From assembly GCF_038958875.1 (NCBI RefSeq), contig NZ_CP152407.1:2177501-2241500 (forward strand): 64,000 nucleotides of DNA, read 5' to 3'. Position 1 is the stretch's first letter. Each line of letters opens with the position of its first letter. This stretch comes from Acidovorax sp. FHTAMBA (lineage in GTDB: Bacteria > Pseudomonadota > Gammaproteobacteria > Burkholderiales > Burkholderiaceae_C). This document shows positions 7,590-17,031 of the stretch, piece by piece. The translations under genes were made by a program, and so were the position numbers. A model generated the notes under the pieces. The model made no database searches, was not told the origin of the DNA, and worked only from the letters and a program-made list of their open reading frames with translations.

Positions 7590-9698
7590 ATGCACTCCTC
7601 TCCTCCCATGGCCGCTCCTGCCGCCTCTGCAGCCGCTGCCTCCCTGCCTGGCACCGCCTTGTACCCACACCTGCTTGCCCCGCTGGACTTGGGCTTCACC
7701 ACCCTCAAGAACCGTGTGCTCATGGGCTCCATGCACACCGGGCTGGAGGACGGGCGCGACCTTTCACGCATGGCGGCGTACTTCCGCGAGCGGGCCGAGG
7801 GGGATGTGGGCCTGATCGTGACCGGCGGGTTCGCACCCAACATTGCGGGCTGGGCCAAGCCATTTGCGGGCACGCTGGCGACCTCGGGCGCCGCCAGGCG
7901 CCACCGCGTGGTGACCGACGCGGTGCATGGCGCGGGCGGCAAGATTGCGCTGCAGATCCTGCACACCGGCCGCTATGCCTACCACCCGCTGGCGGTGGCC
8001 CCGTCGCGCCTGCAGTCGCCTATTTCACCCTTCACGCCGTTCGCGCTGTCGGCGCGCGGGGTGGAGCGCCAGATTCGCGCCTTCGTGCGCTGCGCCGTGA
8101 AGGCGCGCGAGGCCGGCTACGACGGCGTGGAGGTGATGGGCTCCGAGGGCTATTTCATCAACCAGTTCCTGTCGCAAGCCACCAACCTTCGGCGTGACGA
8201 ATGGGGCGGCGACTACAGCCACCGCATGCGCCTGCCGGTGGAGATCATCGGCCGCATGCGCGAGGCCGTGGGGCCGGACTTCATCATCATCTACCGCCTG
8301 TCCATGATCGACCTGGTGCCCGGCGGCAGCGCCTGGGACGAGATCGTGACGCTGGGCAAGGCCGTGGCCACGGGCGGGGCGAACATCGTCAACACCGGCA
8401 TTGGCTGGCACGAGGCACGGGTGCCCACCATAGCCACCAGCGTGCCGCGCGCAGCGTTTGCCTGGGTCACACAAAAGATGAAGGCCGAGTTTGCGGCGGC
8501 AGGCATCACCACGCCGCTGGTCACGTCCAACCGCATCAACACACCCGAGGTGGCCGAGCAGGTGCTGGCCGATGGCTGCGCCGACATGGTGTCGATGGCG
8601 CGGCCCCTGCTGGCCGACGCAGCGTTTGTGAAGAAGGCGGCTGAGGGCCGGGCCGACCGCATCAACACCTGCATCGCCTGCAACCAAGCCTGCCTGGACC
8701 ACGTGTTCCAGAACAAGACCAGCAGCTGTCTGGTGAACCCGCGTGCGTGCCACGAGACCGAACTGGTGTACCGCCCGGTGTCGTCGCGCAAGCGTGTGGC
8801 GGTGGTGGGCGCAGGGCCTGCGGGCCTCACAGCCGCCACCGTGGCCGCCGAACGCGGGCACGAGGTGCATCTGTTCGACGCCGCGCCCGCCATCGGCGGC
8901 CAGCTCAACATGGCCAAGGTGGTGCCGGGCAAGGAAGAGTTCCACGAAATGCTGCGCTACCTGGCCACGCGGGTGGAGGACACGGGCGTGCAGCTGCACC
9001 TGAACCAGCGCGTGCAGGCCGCCGACCTGGTGGGCTTTGACGAAGTCATCGTCGCTACCGGCGTGGAGCCGCGCGACCCGAAGATCCCCGGCCAGGACCA
9101 CCCCAAGGTACTGAGCTATATCGACGTGCTGCGCCACGGCAAGCCGGTGGGCGAGCGTGTGGCCATCATCGGCGCGGGCGGCATCGGCTTTGACGTGGCC
9201 GAATTCCTCACGCATGGCGACCACCCCTCCACCACGCTCGATCTGCCCGCCTGGAAGGCCGAGTGGGGCATCACCGACCCGGCCGATGCGCGCGGTGGCC
9301 TGGCCGCCAGCGGCCCGCGCGTAACGCCCCCTGCACGGCAGGTGACGCTGCTCCAGCGCAAGAAGGGCAAACTCGGCGCGGGCCTGGGCAAGACCACGGG
9401 ATGGATCCACCGCACCACGCTCAAGATGAAAGAAGTGCAGATGGTGAGCGGCGTGAACTACGAGCGCATTGCCGACGAGGGCCTGCTGGTGTCTTATGGC
9501 GAAAAGCGCGACGACCCCACGTGGATTGCGTGCGACACCGTCGTGCTGTGCGCGGGGCAGGTGCCACTCTTCAGCTTGGCGCAGGCGCTGGAGGCTGCGG
9601 GCCACAAGCCGCACCGCATTGGCGGTGCGCTGGAAGCGGGCGAGCTGGATGCCAAGCGCGCCATCGACCAGGCGGCCCGGCTGGCGGCGCGGCTGTGA
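7590..9698 (+). CDS. NADH:flavin oxidoreductase, 2,4-dienoyl-CoA reductase (FadH) type
   Basis: The 702-residue protein has the three-cofactor architecture of 2,4-dienoyl-CoA reductase and trimethylamine dehydrogenase. An N-terminal FMN-binding TIM barrel of the old-yellow-enzyme class is followed by a [4Fe-4S] site (CIACNQAC, then SSCLVNPRA; C-x2-C-x3-C-x11-C) and a C-terminal FAD/NAD(P) module starting at VAVVGAGPAGL, with a second GxGxxG at VAIIGAGGIGF. FadH allows beta-oxidation of polyunsaturated fatty acids, and this sequence fits that subfamily well, though related enone reductases share the fold. It is controlled together with the adjacent TetR gene. Confidence 0.88.
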   Translation: MHSSPPMAAPAASAAAASLPGTALYPHLLAPLDLGFTTLKNRVLMGSMHTGLEDGRDLSRMAAYFRERAEGDVGLIVTGGFAPNIAGWAKPFAGTLATSGAARRHRVVTDAVHGAGGKIALQILHTGRYAYHPLAVAPSRLQSPISPFTPFALSARGVERQIRAFVRCAVKAREAGYDGVEVMGSEGYFINQFLSQATNLRRDEWGGDYSHRMRLPVEIIGRMREAVGPDFIIIYRLSMIDLVPGGSAWDEIVTLGKAVATGGANIVNTGIGWHEARVPTIATSVPRAAFAWVTQKMKAEFAAAGITTPLVTSNRINTPEVAEQVLADGCADMVSMARPLLADAAFVKKAAEGRADRINTCIACNQACLDHVFQNKTSSCLVNPRACHETELVYRPVSSRKRVAVVGAGPAGLTAATVAAERGHEVHLFDAAPAIGGQLNMAKVVPGKEEFHEMLRYLATRVEDTGVQLHLNQRVQAADLVGFDEVIVATGVEPRDPKIPGQDHPKVLSYIDVLRHGKPVGERVAIIGAGGIGFDVAEFLTHGDHPSTTLDLPAWKAEWGITDPADARGGLAASGPRVTPPARQVTLLQRKKGKLGAGLGKTTGWIHRTTLKMKEVQMVSGVNYERIADEGLLVSYGEKRDDPTWIACDTVVLCAGQVPLFSLAQALEAAGHKPHRIGGALEAGELDAKRAIDQAARLAARL

Positions 9699-9710
9699 AG
9701 TGCATGGCCG

Positions 9711-9775
9711 AATTTTGATTAAAATTGGCCGTAAAGGCTTGGTGGATAAGCGCTAGTAGCTACTATTTTTATAGT
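9711..9775. repeat. Dispersed inverted repeat, copy D (overlaps the 3' end of the exonuclease gene)
   Basis: The copy carries AAAATTGGCC on the left and AAGCGCTAGTAGCTACTATT on the right. Its right part contains the minus-strand stop codon at 9753-9755 and the last codons of the following exonuclease gene, so the repeat supplies the C-terminal residues HYKNSSY of that protein. Confidence 0.8.
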
Positions 9776-10466
9776 GAATGGGTGATGGTGGTGCCGCTGT
9801 ATGCTGCCTGTCAGGCCCTTGCAGCGCGTGGAACACCCGCAGCGCCGCCCACGCATCGTTGGCTGCATAGACCAACTGTGCTTCAGTCAACCGGGCGTTG
9901 GCCCAGTTCGAGGTGGCGGCCTTCTTGGATTTGATGAAGCGCTTGTTGAACAGCACGGCCACCGCGCCTTTCACGCCCATGTCCTTGCGGTAGCCCTGCT
10001 GCCGGAACACGGTGTTCAGCTCCAGCACGTCGGCCGGCTGAACGCCCAGCTTGTGCTGGATGCGCTTGGTATCGTCGCCCAGCCCAAAGCCTGCCTTGGT
10101 CACGCCGCGCAGCGCCAGCAGCTCGGCCACGCGGGCGCGACAGCCGGGGTTGTGGAGCTGGAAGACCCAGGCCCGCTCCAGCGTGGCCAGTTGCACGATG
10201 TGCGGCCCGTCCGACGGCTCATCGCGCACAAAGGTGGGCTTGGATTCGGTGTCAAAACCCCAGGCGCTGGCGGTGGCCAGATCGGTGCATGCCTCGTCGG
10301 CCTGCGCGGGCGTGGAGACCAGCGCAATGCGGTCCATGCCCAGGCGCTCAAAGGGTTCCAGCAGGGCGATCTGGTCTTTGTCTGGCGTGGGGTGCTGGGC
10401 TGTGCGTGCAGTGTGCTGGCGCGTGCCAGGGTGCGGCAGGCGCGGGTCAGGGAGAGAATCCGTCAT
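9753..10466 (-). CDS. DEDDy-type 3'-5' exonuclease domain protein (RNase D-like)
   Basis: This is probably a single-domain 3'-5' exonuclease acting on RNA or DNA. The DEDDy centre is visible: FDTES supplies D72 and E74, GLGDDTKR the second aspartate, and YAANDAW the final Y200-x3-D204. At 237 residues it has only the nuclease domain, without the HRDC domains of true RNase D. I use ATG 10466; another ATG three codons upstream (10475) is possible. The last codons and the stop lie inside a dispersed repeat, so the C-terminus is probably not the ancestral one. Confidence 0.85.
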   Translation of the reverse strand: MTDSLPDPRLPHPGTRQHTARTAQHPTPDKDQIALLEPFERLGMDRIALVSTPAQADEACTDLATASAWGFDTESKPTFVRDEPSDGPHIVQLATLERAWVFQLHNPGCRARVAELLALRGVTKAGFGLGDDTKRIQHKLGVQPADVLELNTVFRQQGYRKDMGVKGAVAVLFNKRFIKSKKAATSNWANARLTEAQLVYAANDAWAALRVFHALQGPDRQHTAAPPSPIHYKNSSY

Positions 10467-10542
10467 GCTGACCATTGTGCCGTGCGGCAGGTGCGGGCGG
10501 GCGGGCTTGATGGAGCCGCGACGGCGTGGCCTCCTGGCCACC

Positions 10543-12069
10543 TCAGCGCTTACCGGCTTTGCGCAAGCGGGGAGCTTTCGCGATCTGCAACAAGGTTTCT
10601 GCGCAGGCCGTGATAGCCAACTCCTGGTGTGCCGCCAGCCAGCCCACGCCAAACCAGGCGTTCGGTTCGCCCGCCTCGGCAATCTCCCGGTACAACGCCG
10701 CGGCCACGCGCTCGTCGTTGAGTCGGCCCAGAGCCGACAGCGCAGGCTGCAGGCTGTCCAGAAACCGCGCGCTGGGCCCATCCAAAGCCGGCTCCACAAA
10801 CTCGGTGAGGTAGCGCAAACGTTTGAGGCGTTTTCTCAGGCGGTGTTGGGCGTCGGGGGAGAGTTCGGCAAAGCACTGCATGCCTTTGTGCACCTGGGCA
10901 TGCAGTGTGTGCAGGCGCTGTTGCACCCAGCGGCGAGTGTCTTTTGCAGCCAGACCCGCCGGTTCGCTGCCGGTGGCGCCATCCAGGCCCTGGGTGGTGA
11001 AGGCCATCAGGCCCACCAGCGCGCATTGGAAGGCTGCATCGCGCACGATGTGCTCCGCGGGCGCGGAACCGGTTGACCCATCCCCCAACATCTCCAGATG
11101 GGGTGCTCCGGCGGCGCGCAGTTCTGCCCCGATGCGTTGCAACACTTGGCTGCGGTCCCGCAGGTGGCCAAGATGCTGGAAGACCTGCACCAGCGGCGGC
11201 TCCCAGGCGGGGTCGAGGCCGCCGGGGGCCAGGGGCGCCAGCTCGCGCAGGGCGGTGCGCAGGCGGCGGATGCCAATGCGCAGCTGGTGCATGTGCTCGT
11301 CGTCACGTGAGCCCTCGGCGAGGTCGCTGGCAGGGCCAAGGATCTGCTGCAAGCACTGCGCCACCACGGCGCGCTGCAACGCTGCTCCTGTCGGCAGTTG
11401 CTGGTCAATGGTGGACAGAGGTCTGGTCTTGCGGTGCGAGTGGTTGCCGGGCACGGTCAGTAGCCGTTCGCCCCGCTCGGCCTTGGACACCGTGCTCAAA
11501 AACAGTCCATGTCGTGTGGCCCATTGCCTGGCGAGCGCTGCCAGGCCTGCCACCGGCCCGGCCTTGAGTTCCAGCTCCAGCTCGCAAATGCGTGCCTCGC
11601 GCTGTTGCGCGGTCCCACGGTGGGCCACAACCCGCCCTGTGTCCAGTGCCAGCTCTACCACCGCCCCTTGCCGGGTGATTTCGCGGGTGATGCGGTCCAT
11701 TTCGGTTCCGTAGGTTTCGGTCAACGGGCCGCTGGCGGCGTGCAGCGCCTCCAGCAGCCGGGCACCTGCCACAGTGCCCGTGTGCAGTCGGGGCAGGGGC
11801 TCGGGCACGGTGCCTGCGGTGGCCGGGCCGCGTGCGGCGTTGTGCTCCTGCCGGTCCAGCGGGCCATCGCCCAGGGCCTTGACGGTCTGCACCCACTGAT
11901 CGCCCTCGCGGCGCAAGCGAAAAGCAATGCCACGGGACGACAGCGCGCCATCTGCCGTATCGAAGTAGCGCGCTTCCATGCGGATGGGCTCGAAACGGCC
12001 TCGGCGCATGGCGGCGTTCACGCCTGCCACGCGCTCCGCGGGGATGCAGAATTTGAACTCGATTTCCAT
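10543..12069 (-). CDS. CYTH and CHAD domain protein
   Basis: This protein combines a CYTH triphosphate-tunnel domain with a CHAD helical domain. It starts with the CYTH signature E-x-E-x-K (MEIEFKF), and further charged strands follow to about residue 200. The second half is the His- and Arg-rich CHAD helix bundle, with RIGIRRLRTALRE and HRLRKRLKRLRYL typical of polyphosphate-binding CHAD domains. It is likely an inorganic triphosphatase or a polyphosphate-associated protein. A TTG three codons upstream (12078) is better spaced from an AGGA, so the start is not certain. The neighbouring pstS gene shares the phosphate theme. Confidence 0.9.
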   Translation of the reverse strand: MEIEFKFCIPAERVAGVNAAMRRGRFEPIRMEARYFDTADGALSSRGIAFRLRREGDQWVQTVKALGDGPLDRQEHNAARGPATAGTVPEPLPRLHTGTVAGARLLEALHAASGPLTETYGTEMDRITREITRQGAVVELALDTGRVVAHRGTAQQREARICELELELKAGPVAGLAALARQWATRHGLFLSTVSKAERGERLLTVPGNHSHRKTRPLSTIDQQLPTGAALQRAVVAQCLQQILGPASDLAEGSRDDEHMHQLRIGIRRLRTALRELAPLAPGGLDPAWEPPLVQVFQHLGHLRDRSQVLQRIGAELRAAGAPHLEMLGDGSTGSAPAEHIVRDAAFQCALVGLMAFTTQGLDGATGSEPAGLAAKDTRRWVQQRLHTLHAQVHKGMQCFAELSPDAQHRLRKRLKRLRYLTEFVEPALDGPSARFLDSLQPALSALGRLNDERVAAALYREIAEAGEPNAWFGVGWLAAHQELAITACAETLLQIAKAPRLRKAGKR

Positions 12070-12149
12070 GTGGAGCAAAATTATCCTGAAATATCTGCTC
12101 GTTGTGGGCGCGTCAGCGCTGAAAATCGCACCACGGCCAATAGTAATAT

Positions 12150-12168
12150 ATCATGCAATATGTATGAT
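12150..12168. promoter_or_regulatory. AT-rich promoter region with an ATCAT-N9-ATGAT dyad
   Basis: The 113-base gap between the CYTH-CHAD gene and pstS is much more AT-rich than its surroundings. It contains an inverted pair ATCAT (12150-12154) and ATGAT (12164-12168). It probably holds the promoter of the CYTH-CHAD gene and a binding site for an unknown regulator. Confidence 0.3.
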
Positions 12169-12182
12169 TAAATCAAAATTGA

Positions 12183-13253
12183 TTATTGTGCGAAGGAGTT
12201 CAAGGATGACATCAAACTCATTCCCAGTGGCTTTCCCTGGTGATCACGAATCGATGTAATGAGTTTGAATGCCGAGGCCTGTACGCGGTCTGGTAGGCGC
12301 ACAAAATTATTCTCTTGCACCAGGGTGTCGCCATTCAAGAATGACCAGATAATGAATTTGAGCGCCTGGGCTGTCTGCTCAGGGGCTTGGGTCACTTTGG
12401 GAAACACCACAAAAGTGCCCATGGTGATCGGCCACACCGATTTGCCTGGGCGCTGGGTCAGTGTGCTGTGGAAAGCTCCGGAGGCCGACCAGTCGCTATG
12501 GGAGAGGGCCGCCCTGAACCCATCAATGGAGGGCCCGAGAAACACGCCTTCGGCATTTTTCATCTGCACGGCAGCCAGACCATATTCGGCTACATACCCA
12601 AAGTCCAAGTAGCCGATGGCACCCAAGGTGTCGCGCACGCCTTTGGCCACGCCATCGCTACCCTTGAAGGCGAGAAACCCGGCAGGCCATGCAATGCTTG
12701 TCTTGGTGCCGTAGGTGGCCTTCCATTGGGGGTTGACCTTGCCCAGGTAGTCCGCAAAGTTATAGGTGGTACCCGAGCCATCTGCACGCACCACCACCTT
12801 GATGGGTAGGTCAGGCAGAGACATTTCGGGGTTCAGTGCGGTGATTTCCACCGCGTTCCAGCGGTTGATTTCCCCCATGAAGATCCGGCTCAGCACATTC
12901 CCGTCCAGGCGCAACTGCGCACTTTGCACCTTGGGCAGGTTGACGATGGGAGTAATGCCCGTGATGGCCACGGGCAGCGCCAGAAGGCCGTGTTCCATCA
13001 GGTCCTTCTCGGGTGGATAGACATCCGTGGCCCCAAAGCCGGTGGCCTGCTGCTGGATTTTTTTCATGCCCGCACTGGAGCCGACGGGGTCGTAGTCCAC
13101 TTTGCTACCGGTGGCCTTGAAATAGGCCTTGGCCCAGCTGCGGTAAATGGGAGCGGCTGCGGATGAGCCAGCGCCGGTCACATTCTGAGCATTGGCGTGG
13201 TCTGCGGGTATCAGCCCAAGCGACAGCAAGAATGCGAAGTAAAAATATTTCAT
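12183..13253 (-). CDS. pstS: Phosphate-binding periplasmic protein PstS
   Basis: PstS captures inorganic phosphate in the periplasm for the PstCAB transporter. A signal peptide (KYFYFAFLLSLGLIPADHANA) is followed by GAGSSAAAPIYRSW and later VRADGSGTTYNFADYL, which supply the phosphate-contacting Ser, Arg and Asp residues of the family. I use ATG 13253 because it puts the hydrophobic stretch right at the N-terminus; ATG 13280 adds nine codons. No pstC, pstA or pstB gene is nearby on either side, so this is an orphan copy or the rest is elsewhere. Confidence 0.92.
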   Translation of the reverse strand: MKYFYFAFLLSLGLIPADHANAQNVTGAGSSAAAPIYRSWAKAYFKATGSKVDYDPVGSSAGMKKIQQQATGFGATDVYPPEKDLMEHGLLALPVAITGITPIVNLPKVQSAQLRLDGNVLSRIFMGEINRWNAVEITALNPEMSLPDLPIKVVVRADGSGTTYNFADYLGKVNPQWKATYGTKTSIAWPAGFLAFKGSDGVAKGVRDTLGAIGYLDFGYVAEYGLAAVQMKNAEGVFLGPSIDGFRAALSHSDWSASGAFHSTLTQRPGKSVWPITMGTFVVFPKVTQAPEQTAQALKFIIWSFLNGDTLVQENNFVRLPDRVQASAFKLITSIRDHQGKPLGMSLMSSLNSFAQ

Positions 13254-13443
13254 GTCCAGAAGATTTTTGATGTTAATCATATCAAGGCGGCGCGAATTTT
13301 AGCGTATCGGAAAAGTGATTGAATGTCTCGGGTCGTCACTATTCTGTCATTTGAAACAATTAGTATCTTTGACATCAGGTAAAGATCCGCATGGGCAATG
13401 CAGCCCTGCGGCAATATCCGGTGGACGTTTACAAGAGATTCAT

Positions 13444-15102
13444 ATGCTTCATAAAATGAAAATTGGTACCCGCTTGGGACTGGCGTTCGCAGTGCTTTTG
13501 CTGCTGATATCGGCCGTGGCCGCGGGCGGCATCAGTGGAGCCAAGCGATTGACAGAGCGCAGCGCCGCGCTGTACGGCGACCGTACCGTGCCCATGGGCG
13601 TGCTAGCTGAAATCAGTCATCTCACGCAGCGCAACCGGGTGCTGGTGATGGACATGCTGATGGATCCGGGCACCAGCAACCTGCAGGCCAGCCACTCAGC
13701 CCTGACCGCCAATGTCGAGCGCATCCAGACCTTGTGGAATGACTATGCCGTCAAACCCCTGAGCGTCGACGAGCAGGCCCTGGCGCAGGCCTTTGCCAAC
13801 GCCAACGCCACTTACCTCGACAAAGGCCTGATCCCCGCTTCCACTGCATTGGTGGCGGGCAAATACGACGACGGTTCCGAGTTGTACATCAACCAGATCC
13901 GCCCCAACGCCGTCAAGGTGCAGGAGGCCATCGAGCGCCTGGTGGCTATGCAGATCGATGTGGCGGCTGCCGAGTTTGCTGGAGCGCACACATTGAGCGA
14001 CACCATCCACTGGTGGATGTTGGCGGCCACGGCGTTGGCCTTGATGACAGGAGCTGCGATGGCCTGGGTCATCACCCGTTCCATTGCGAGGCCCCTGGGC
14101 CAGGCCGTCGTGCTTGCCCGCACGGTCGCGGGCGGCGATCTGACTGCCCGCATCGACGTTCGCGGCAGCGACGAAACCGCCGAGTTGCTGGGCGCCCTGC
14201 GCGAGATGAACCACCAGCTGGTGCGCGTGATCACCGAGGTGCGCGAAAGCACCGAAACCGTGGCGCAGGAGGCCGTGCTGATCGCCGACGGCACCGAAGA
14301 CCTGGCACGCCGCACCGAGGTGCAGGCATCGAACCTGCAGGAGACGGCCGCATCGATGGAACAACTGACAGTCACCGTGCAGCACAACACCGACAACGCC
14401 CACCGGGCCACCGAGCTTGCGCAGGAAGCCGCCCGGGTGGCCCATGAAGGTGGCACGGTCATGCACGACGTGATTGCGACCATGCTGGAGATCAGCGTGC
14501 AGTCGCAGAAGGTGACCGACATCATCAAGGTGATCGATGACATCGCGTTTCAGACCAATCTGCTGGCCCTGAACGCGGCCGTCGAGGCTGCACGTGCGGG
14601 GGAGCAGGGGCGCGGCTTTGCCGTGGTGGCGGGTGAGGTGCGCGGTTTGTCCCAGCGCAGCAGCACGGCAGCCCGGGAGATCCGGGGGCTGATCGCGGCG
14701 AGCGTGCGCAGCGTGGAGCGGGGCGCCACCCTGGTTGACCAGGCGGGTGAACGCGTGGCCCTGACCGTGCAAAGGGTGGGTGGCGTGATGGCGCTGATGG
14801 GTGAGATCAAGGACGCCGGGCAGGAGCAGGCCCGCGGTATCGCGCAGATTGGCGAGGCCGTGCGCCAACTGGACGCTGCGACGCAGAAGAACGCCCTGCT
14901 CGTGGATGACAGTTCGTCCGCATCCAATGGCATGAAAAACCAGGTGCGGCGCCTGCTGGAAGTTGTCCAGCAGTTTCAGCTCGCGCCGTCGTCCCCTGGG
15001 GGCGGAGATGTGGCGTTGACCGGGGGGCCGGTGGGACTTACGGTGCCGGCGTTGCACGGTGGGGCCACATCCTCCCGGCCGCTGTCGCTGCCCGCGCACT
15101 GA
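13444..15102 (+). CDS. Methyl-accepting chemotaxis protein
   Basis: This is an inner-membrane chemoreceptor of 552 residues. Membrane segment 1 (about residues 10-30) is followed by a periplasmic domain of about 155 residues that looks like a four-helix bundle, then segment 2 (about 190-210), a HAMP domain and the long cytoplasmic signalling coiled coil. The hairpin tip DDIAFQTNLLALNAAVEAAR is intact. There is no C-terminal NWETF-type pentapeptide for CheR or CheB. I chose ATG 13444, preceded by AAGAGA, over an upstream frame extension to 13315. It is divergent from pstS; a phosphate-related signal is possible but unproven. Confidence 0.93.
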   Translation: MLHKMKIGTRLGLAFAVLLLLISAVAAGGISGAKRLTERSAALYGDRTVPMGVLAEISHLTQRNRVLVMDMLMDPGTSNLQASHSALTANVERIQTLWNDYAVKPLSVDEQALAQAFANANATYLDKGLIPASTALVAGKYDDGSELYINQIRPNAVKVQEAIERLVAMQIDVAAAEFAGAHTLSDTIHWWMLAATALALMTGAAMAWVITRSIARPLGQAVVLARTVAGGDLTARIDVRGSDETAELLGALREMNHQLVRVITEVRESTETVAQEAVLIADGTEDLARRTEVQASNLQETAASMEQLTVTVQHNTDNAHRATELAQEAARVAHEGGTVMHDVIATMLEISVQSQKVTDIIKVIDDIAFQTNLLALNAAVEAARAGEQGRGFAVVAGEVRGLSQRSSTAAREIRGLIAASVRSVERGATLVDQAGERVALTVQRVGGVMALMGEIKDAGQEQARGIAQIGEAVRQLDAATQKNALLVDDSSSASNGMKNQVRRLLEVVQQFQLAPSSPGGGDVALTGGPVGLTVPALHGGATSSRPLSLPAH

Positions 15103-15191
15103 CGCAAAAAAAGCGGGGCTCTGCAGGGTGTGCAGCGCCCGTGCGCGCAGGTGGTGTGGGGTGGGTGCCGCTGCAGGCGGTACCATCGCCC

Positions 15192-15527
15192 ATGAGAAAA
15201 ATTTTCCAACTCCACGTTGAAGGCAAGAACCGCGACCGCGTTCTGGAGGCCGTCAAGCACGAAATCCGCAAGTACATCAAGCGCGAGCGCCGCCGCGATC
15301 TACCCGAAGGCGCCGATTTCTGGGATTTCGATTGCCGCTTTGGCCGGACCAAGGAGGACGCCCAGGAGGCGCACCTGTCGGCTTTGACTGGCCTGATCAA
15401 CGAGGTGGCAGCCGAGGGCGGTGCGCAGTTCTATGTGGAAATTCTGGCCAGAGCTGCCCAGCGCAAGCCCAGGGCGCCGGGCGAGGCCGCTGGCAACGAG
15501 ACCCAAGAGGCCGACGACGAAATTTGA
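15192..15527 (+). CDS. DUF6172 family protein
   Basis: A small 111-residue protein rich in charged residues. It begins MRKIFQLHVEGKNRDRVLEA and contains GADFWDFDCRFG, features of the DUF6172 family. Its function is unknown. The C-terminal 25 residues are acidic and low in complexity. The start ATG 15192 was chosen because homologous sequence begins there; the frame itself is open from 15141. A strong terminator follows directly. Confidence 0.75.
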   Translation: MRKIFQLHVEGKNRDRVLEAVKHEIRKYIKRERRRDLPEGADFWDFDCRFGRTKEDAQEAHLSALTGLINEVAAEGGAQFYVEILARAAQRKPRAPGEAAGNETQEADDEI

Positions 15528-15554
15528 ACGCCCCGGTTTTACCCGGCAATGACA

Positions 15555-15577
15555 GGCTCCTTTCAGGAGCCTTTTTT
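15555..15577 (+). terminator. Intrinsic terminator (GGCTCC stem, T6)
   Basis: A six-pair stem GGCTCC (15555-15560) and GGAGCC (15566-15571) with loop TTTCA is followed by six T. It ends the DUF6172 transcript. It overlaps the stop codon of the convergent helicase gene (15563-15565), so it may serve both directions. Confidence 0.88.
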
Positions 15578-16846
15578 GTTGTGGGCGGCGGGATCGGCGG
15601 AAGCAGCGTGCGCAGCGGCCGCGCGCAACTTGTCTTTCTTGCTGGGGCGTTTGCCTTTGACGCCACCGGTGCCTTCGGGGTCGGTGACCGGTGCGGGCGC
15701 GGGTGCCTCGGTGGGTTCAAACCCTGCAATCTGTTCTCGCGGCAGTGCGAGGTGCTGGCGTTTTTCTATGAGGCGAAAGTGCGCCTCCGCGTCCGCCGTC
15801 ACGAAACTCACGGCCACGCCGCTTTCGCCCGCACGGCCGGTGCGCCCGATGCGGTGCACGTAATCCACGGCAGAACGGGGCAGGTCGTAGTTGACCACGG
15901 CCGGCAGCTGCGCAATGTCGATGCCGCGCGCGGCCAGATCGGTGGTCACCACCACCTGCCAGCGCTCGTCCTTGAACTCCTGCAAAACCTGATTGCGCGC
16001 GCCCTGGCTGATCCCGCCGTGGAACGGCGTGGCATAGATGCCGGCCTTGTAGAGCTTCTCGGCCACATGCTCGGCGGCATACTGGGTGGCCACGAACACC
16101 AGCACGCGTGACCAGTTGTGCTCCTTCACCAGATGGCGCAGCAGCTGGGTGCGGCGGCTGGCGTCCACCGCAATGGCGCGTTGCTCGATGGCGGGTTCGT
16201 TGCCGGGGGTGTGAGGCACCTCGACACGCACGGGGTTTTTCAGGAGGCCATCGGCCAGCGTCTGCACTGCCGCTGGGAAGGTGGCAGAAAAAAAGAGGTT
16301 CTGCCGTTGCGCAGGCAGCAGTGCCAGCACACGCTGCAGTTCTTCCGCAAAGCCCAGATCCAGCAGCCGGTCGGCTTCATCCAGCACGAGATGCGCCACG
16401 GCGCCCAGCCGCAGTGCGTTGTGCTCCACCAGGTCCAGCAGGCGGCCGGGTGTGGCCACCACGATGTCGGCGCCACCGCGCAGGCCCAGCATCTGGGGGT
16501 TGATCGACACGCCGCCAAACACGATGGCGATCTTGAGCGGTTGCAGCAGGTGCTGGGCCAGGCTGCGCAGCACCTCGCCCACCTGGGCCGCGAGCTCGCG
16601 CGTAGGCACCAGCACCAGGGCCCGCACCCTGCGCGGCCCCCCGGTGGCGCTCAGCTGCAATTGCTGCAGCAAGGGCAGGGCAAAAGCGGCGGTTTTTCCA
16701 GACCCCGTCTGCGCCGCACCCAGCAGGTCCGCGCCCTGCAGGATGGCCGGGATGGCCGCAGCCTGGATGGGGGTGGGCGTGACAAAGCCCGCTTTTTCTG
16801 CAGCGTGGGCAAGGGCAGGGGACAAACCGAGAGAGGCAAAGGGCAT
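15563..16846 (-). CDS. DEAD-box ATP-dependent RNA helicase (RhlE-like)
   Basis: This is an ATP-dependent RNA-unwinding enzyme for RNA decay, ribosome assembly or cold adaptation. Motifs appear in order: Q motif FASLGLSPAL with TPIQ, motif I AQTGSGKT, Ia PTREL, II DEAD, III SAT, and VI HRIGRTGR. A basic, low-complexity C-terminal tail follows, as in RhlE. The chosen start ATG 16846 (MPFASLGLS) gives 427 residues; the upstream open frame to 16933 has no family character. It is convergent with the DUF6172 gene and divergent from the DUF2721 gene. Confidence 0.93.
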   Translation of the reverse strand: MPFASLGLSPALAHAAEKAGFVTPTPIQAAAIPAILQGADLLGAAQTGSGKTAAFALPLLQQLQLSATGGPRRVRALVLVPTRELAAQVGEVLRSLAQHLLQPLKIAIVFGGVSINPQMLGLRGGADIVVATPGRLLDLVEHNALRLGAVAHLVLDEADRLLDLGFAEELQRVLALLPAQRQNLFFSATFPAAVQTLADGLLKNPVRVEVPHTPGNEPAIEQRAIAVDASRRTQLLRHLVKEHNWSRVLVFVATQYAAEHVAEKLYKAGIYATPFHGGISQGARNQVLQEFKDERWQVVVTTDLAARGIDIAQLPAVVNYDLPRSAVDYVHRIGRTGRAGESGVAVSFVTADAEAHFRLIEKRQHLALPREQIAGFEPTEAPAPAPVTDPEGTGGVKGKRPSKKDKLRAAAAHAASADPAAHNKKGS

Positions 16847-17031
16847 GGAGGCAGCGCCAGGCGGCGCCCGACAGGTGAACGCACGCCAGCGCAATCGCAA
16901 AAAGAAGCTGCGATTGTCGCCGCACTTGCACAACGGCCGTGAATGCAGTGGCTCGAGGGCCGCCGCGCGCTGCTGTGGAGCGGCCGATAATCACCCCACC
17001 GGCGATTCGCCGACGTTCCCATTTCAACGCC

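Noticed and set aside
13344..13350. CTGTCAT as a Pho box between pstS and the chemoreceptor
   Set aside because: Only one of the two required seven-base direct repeats is present; the second half has no match.
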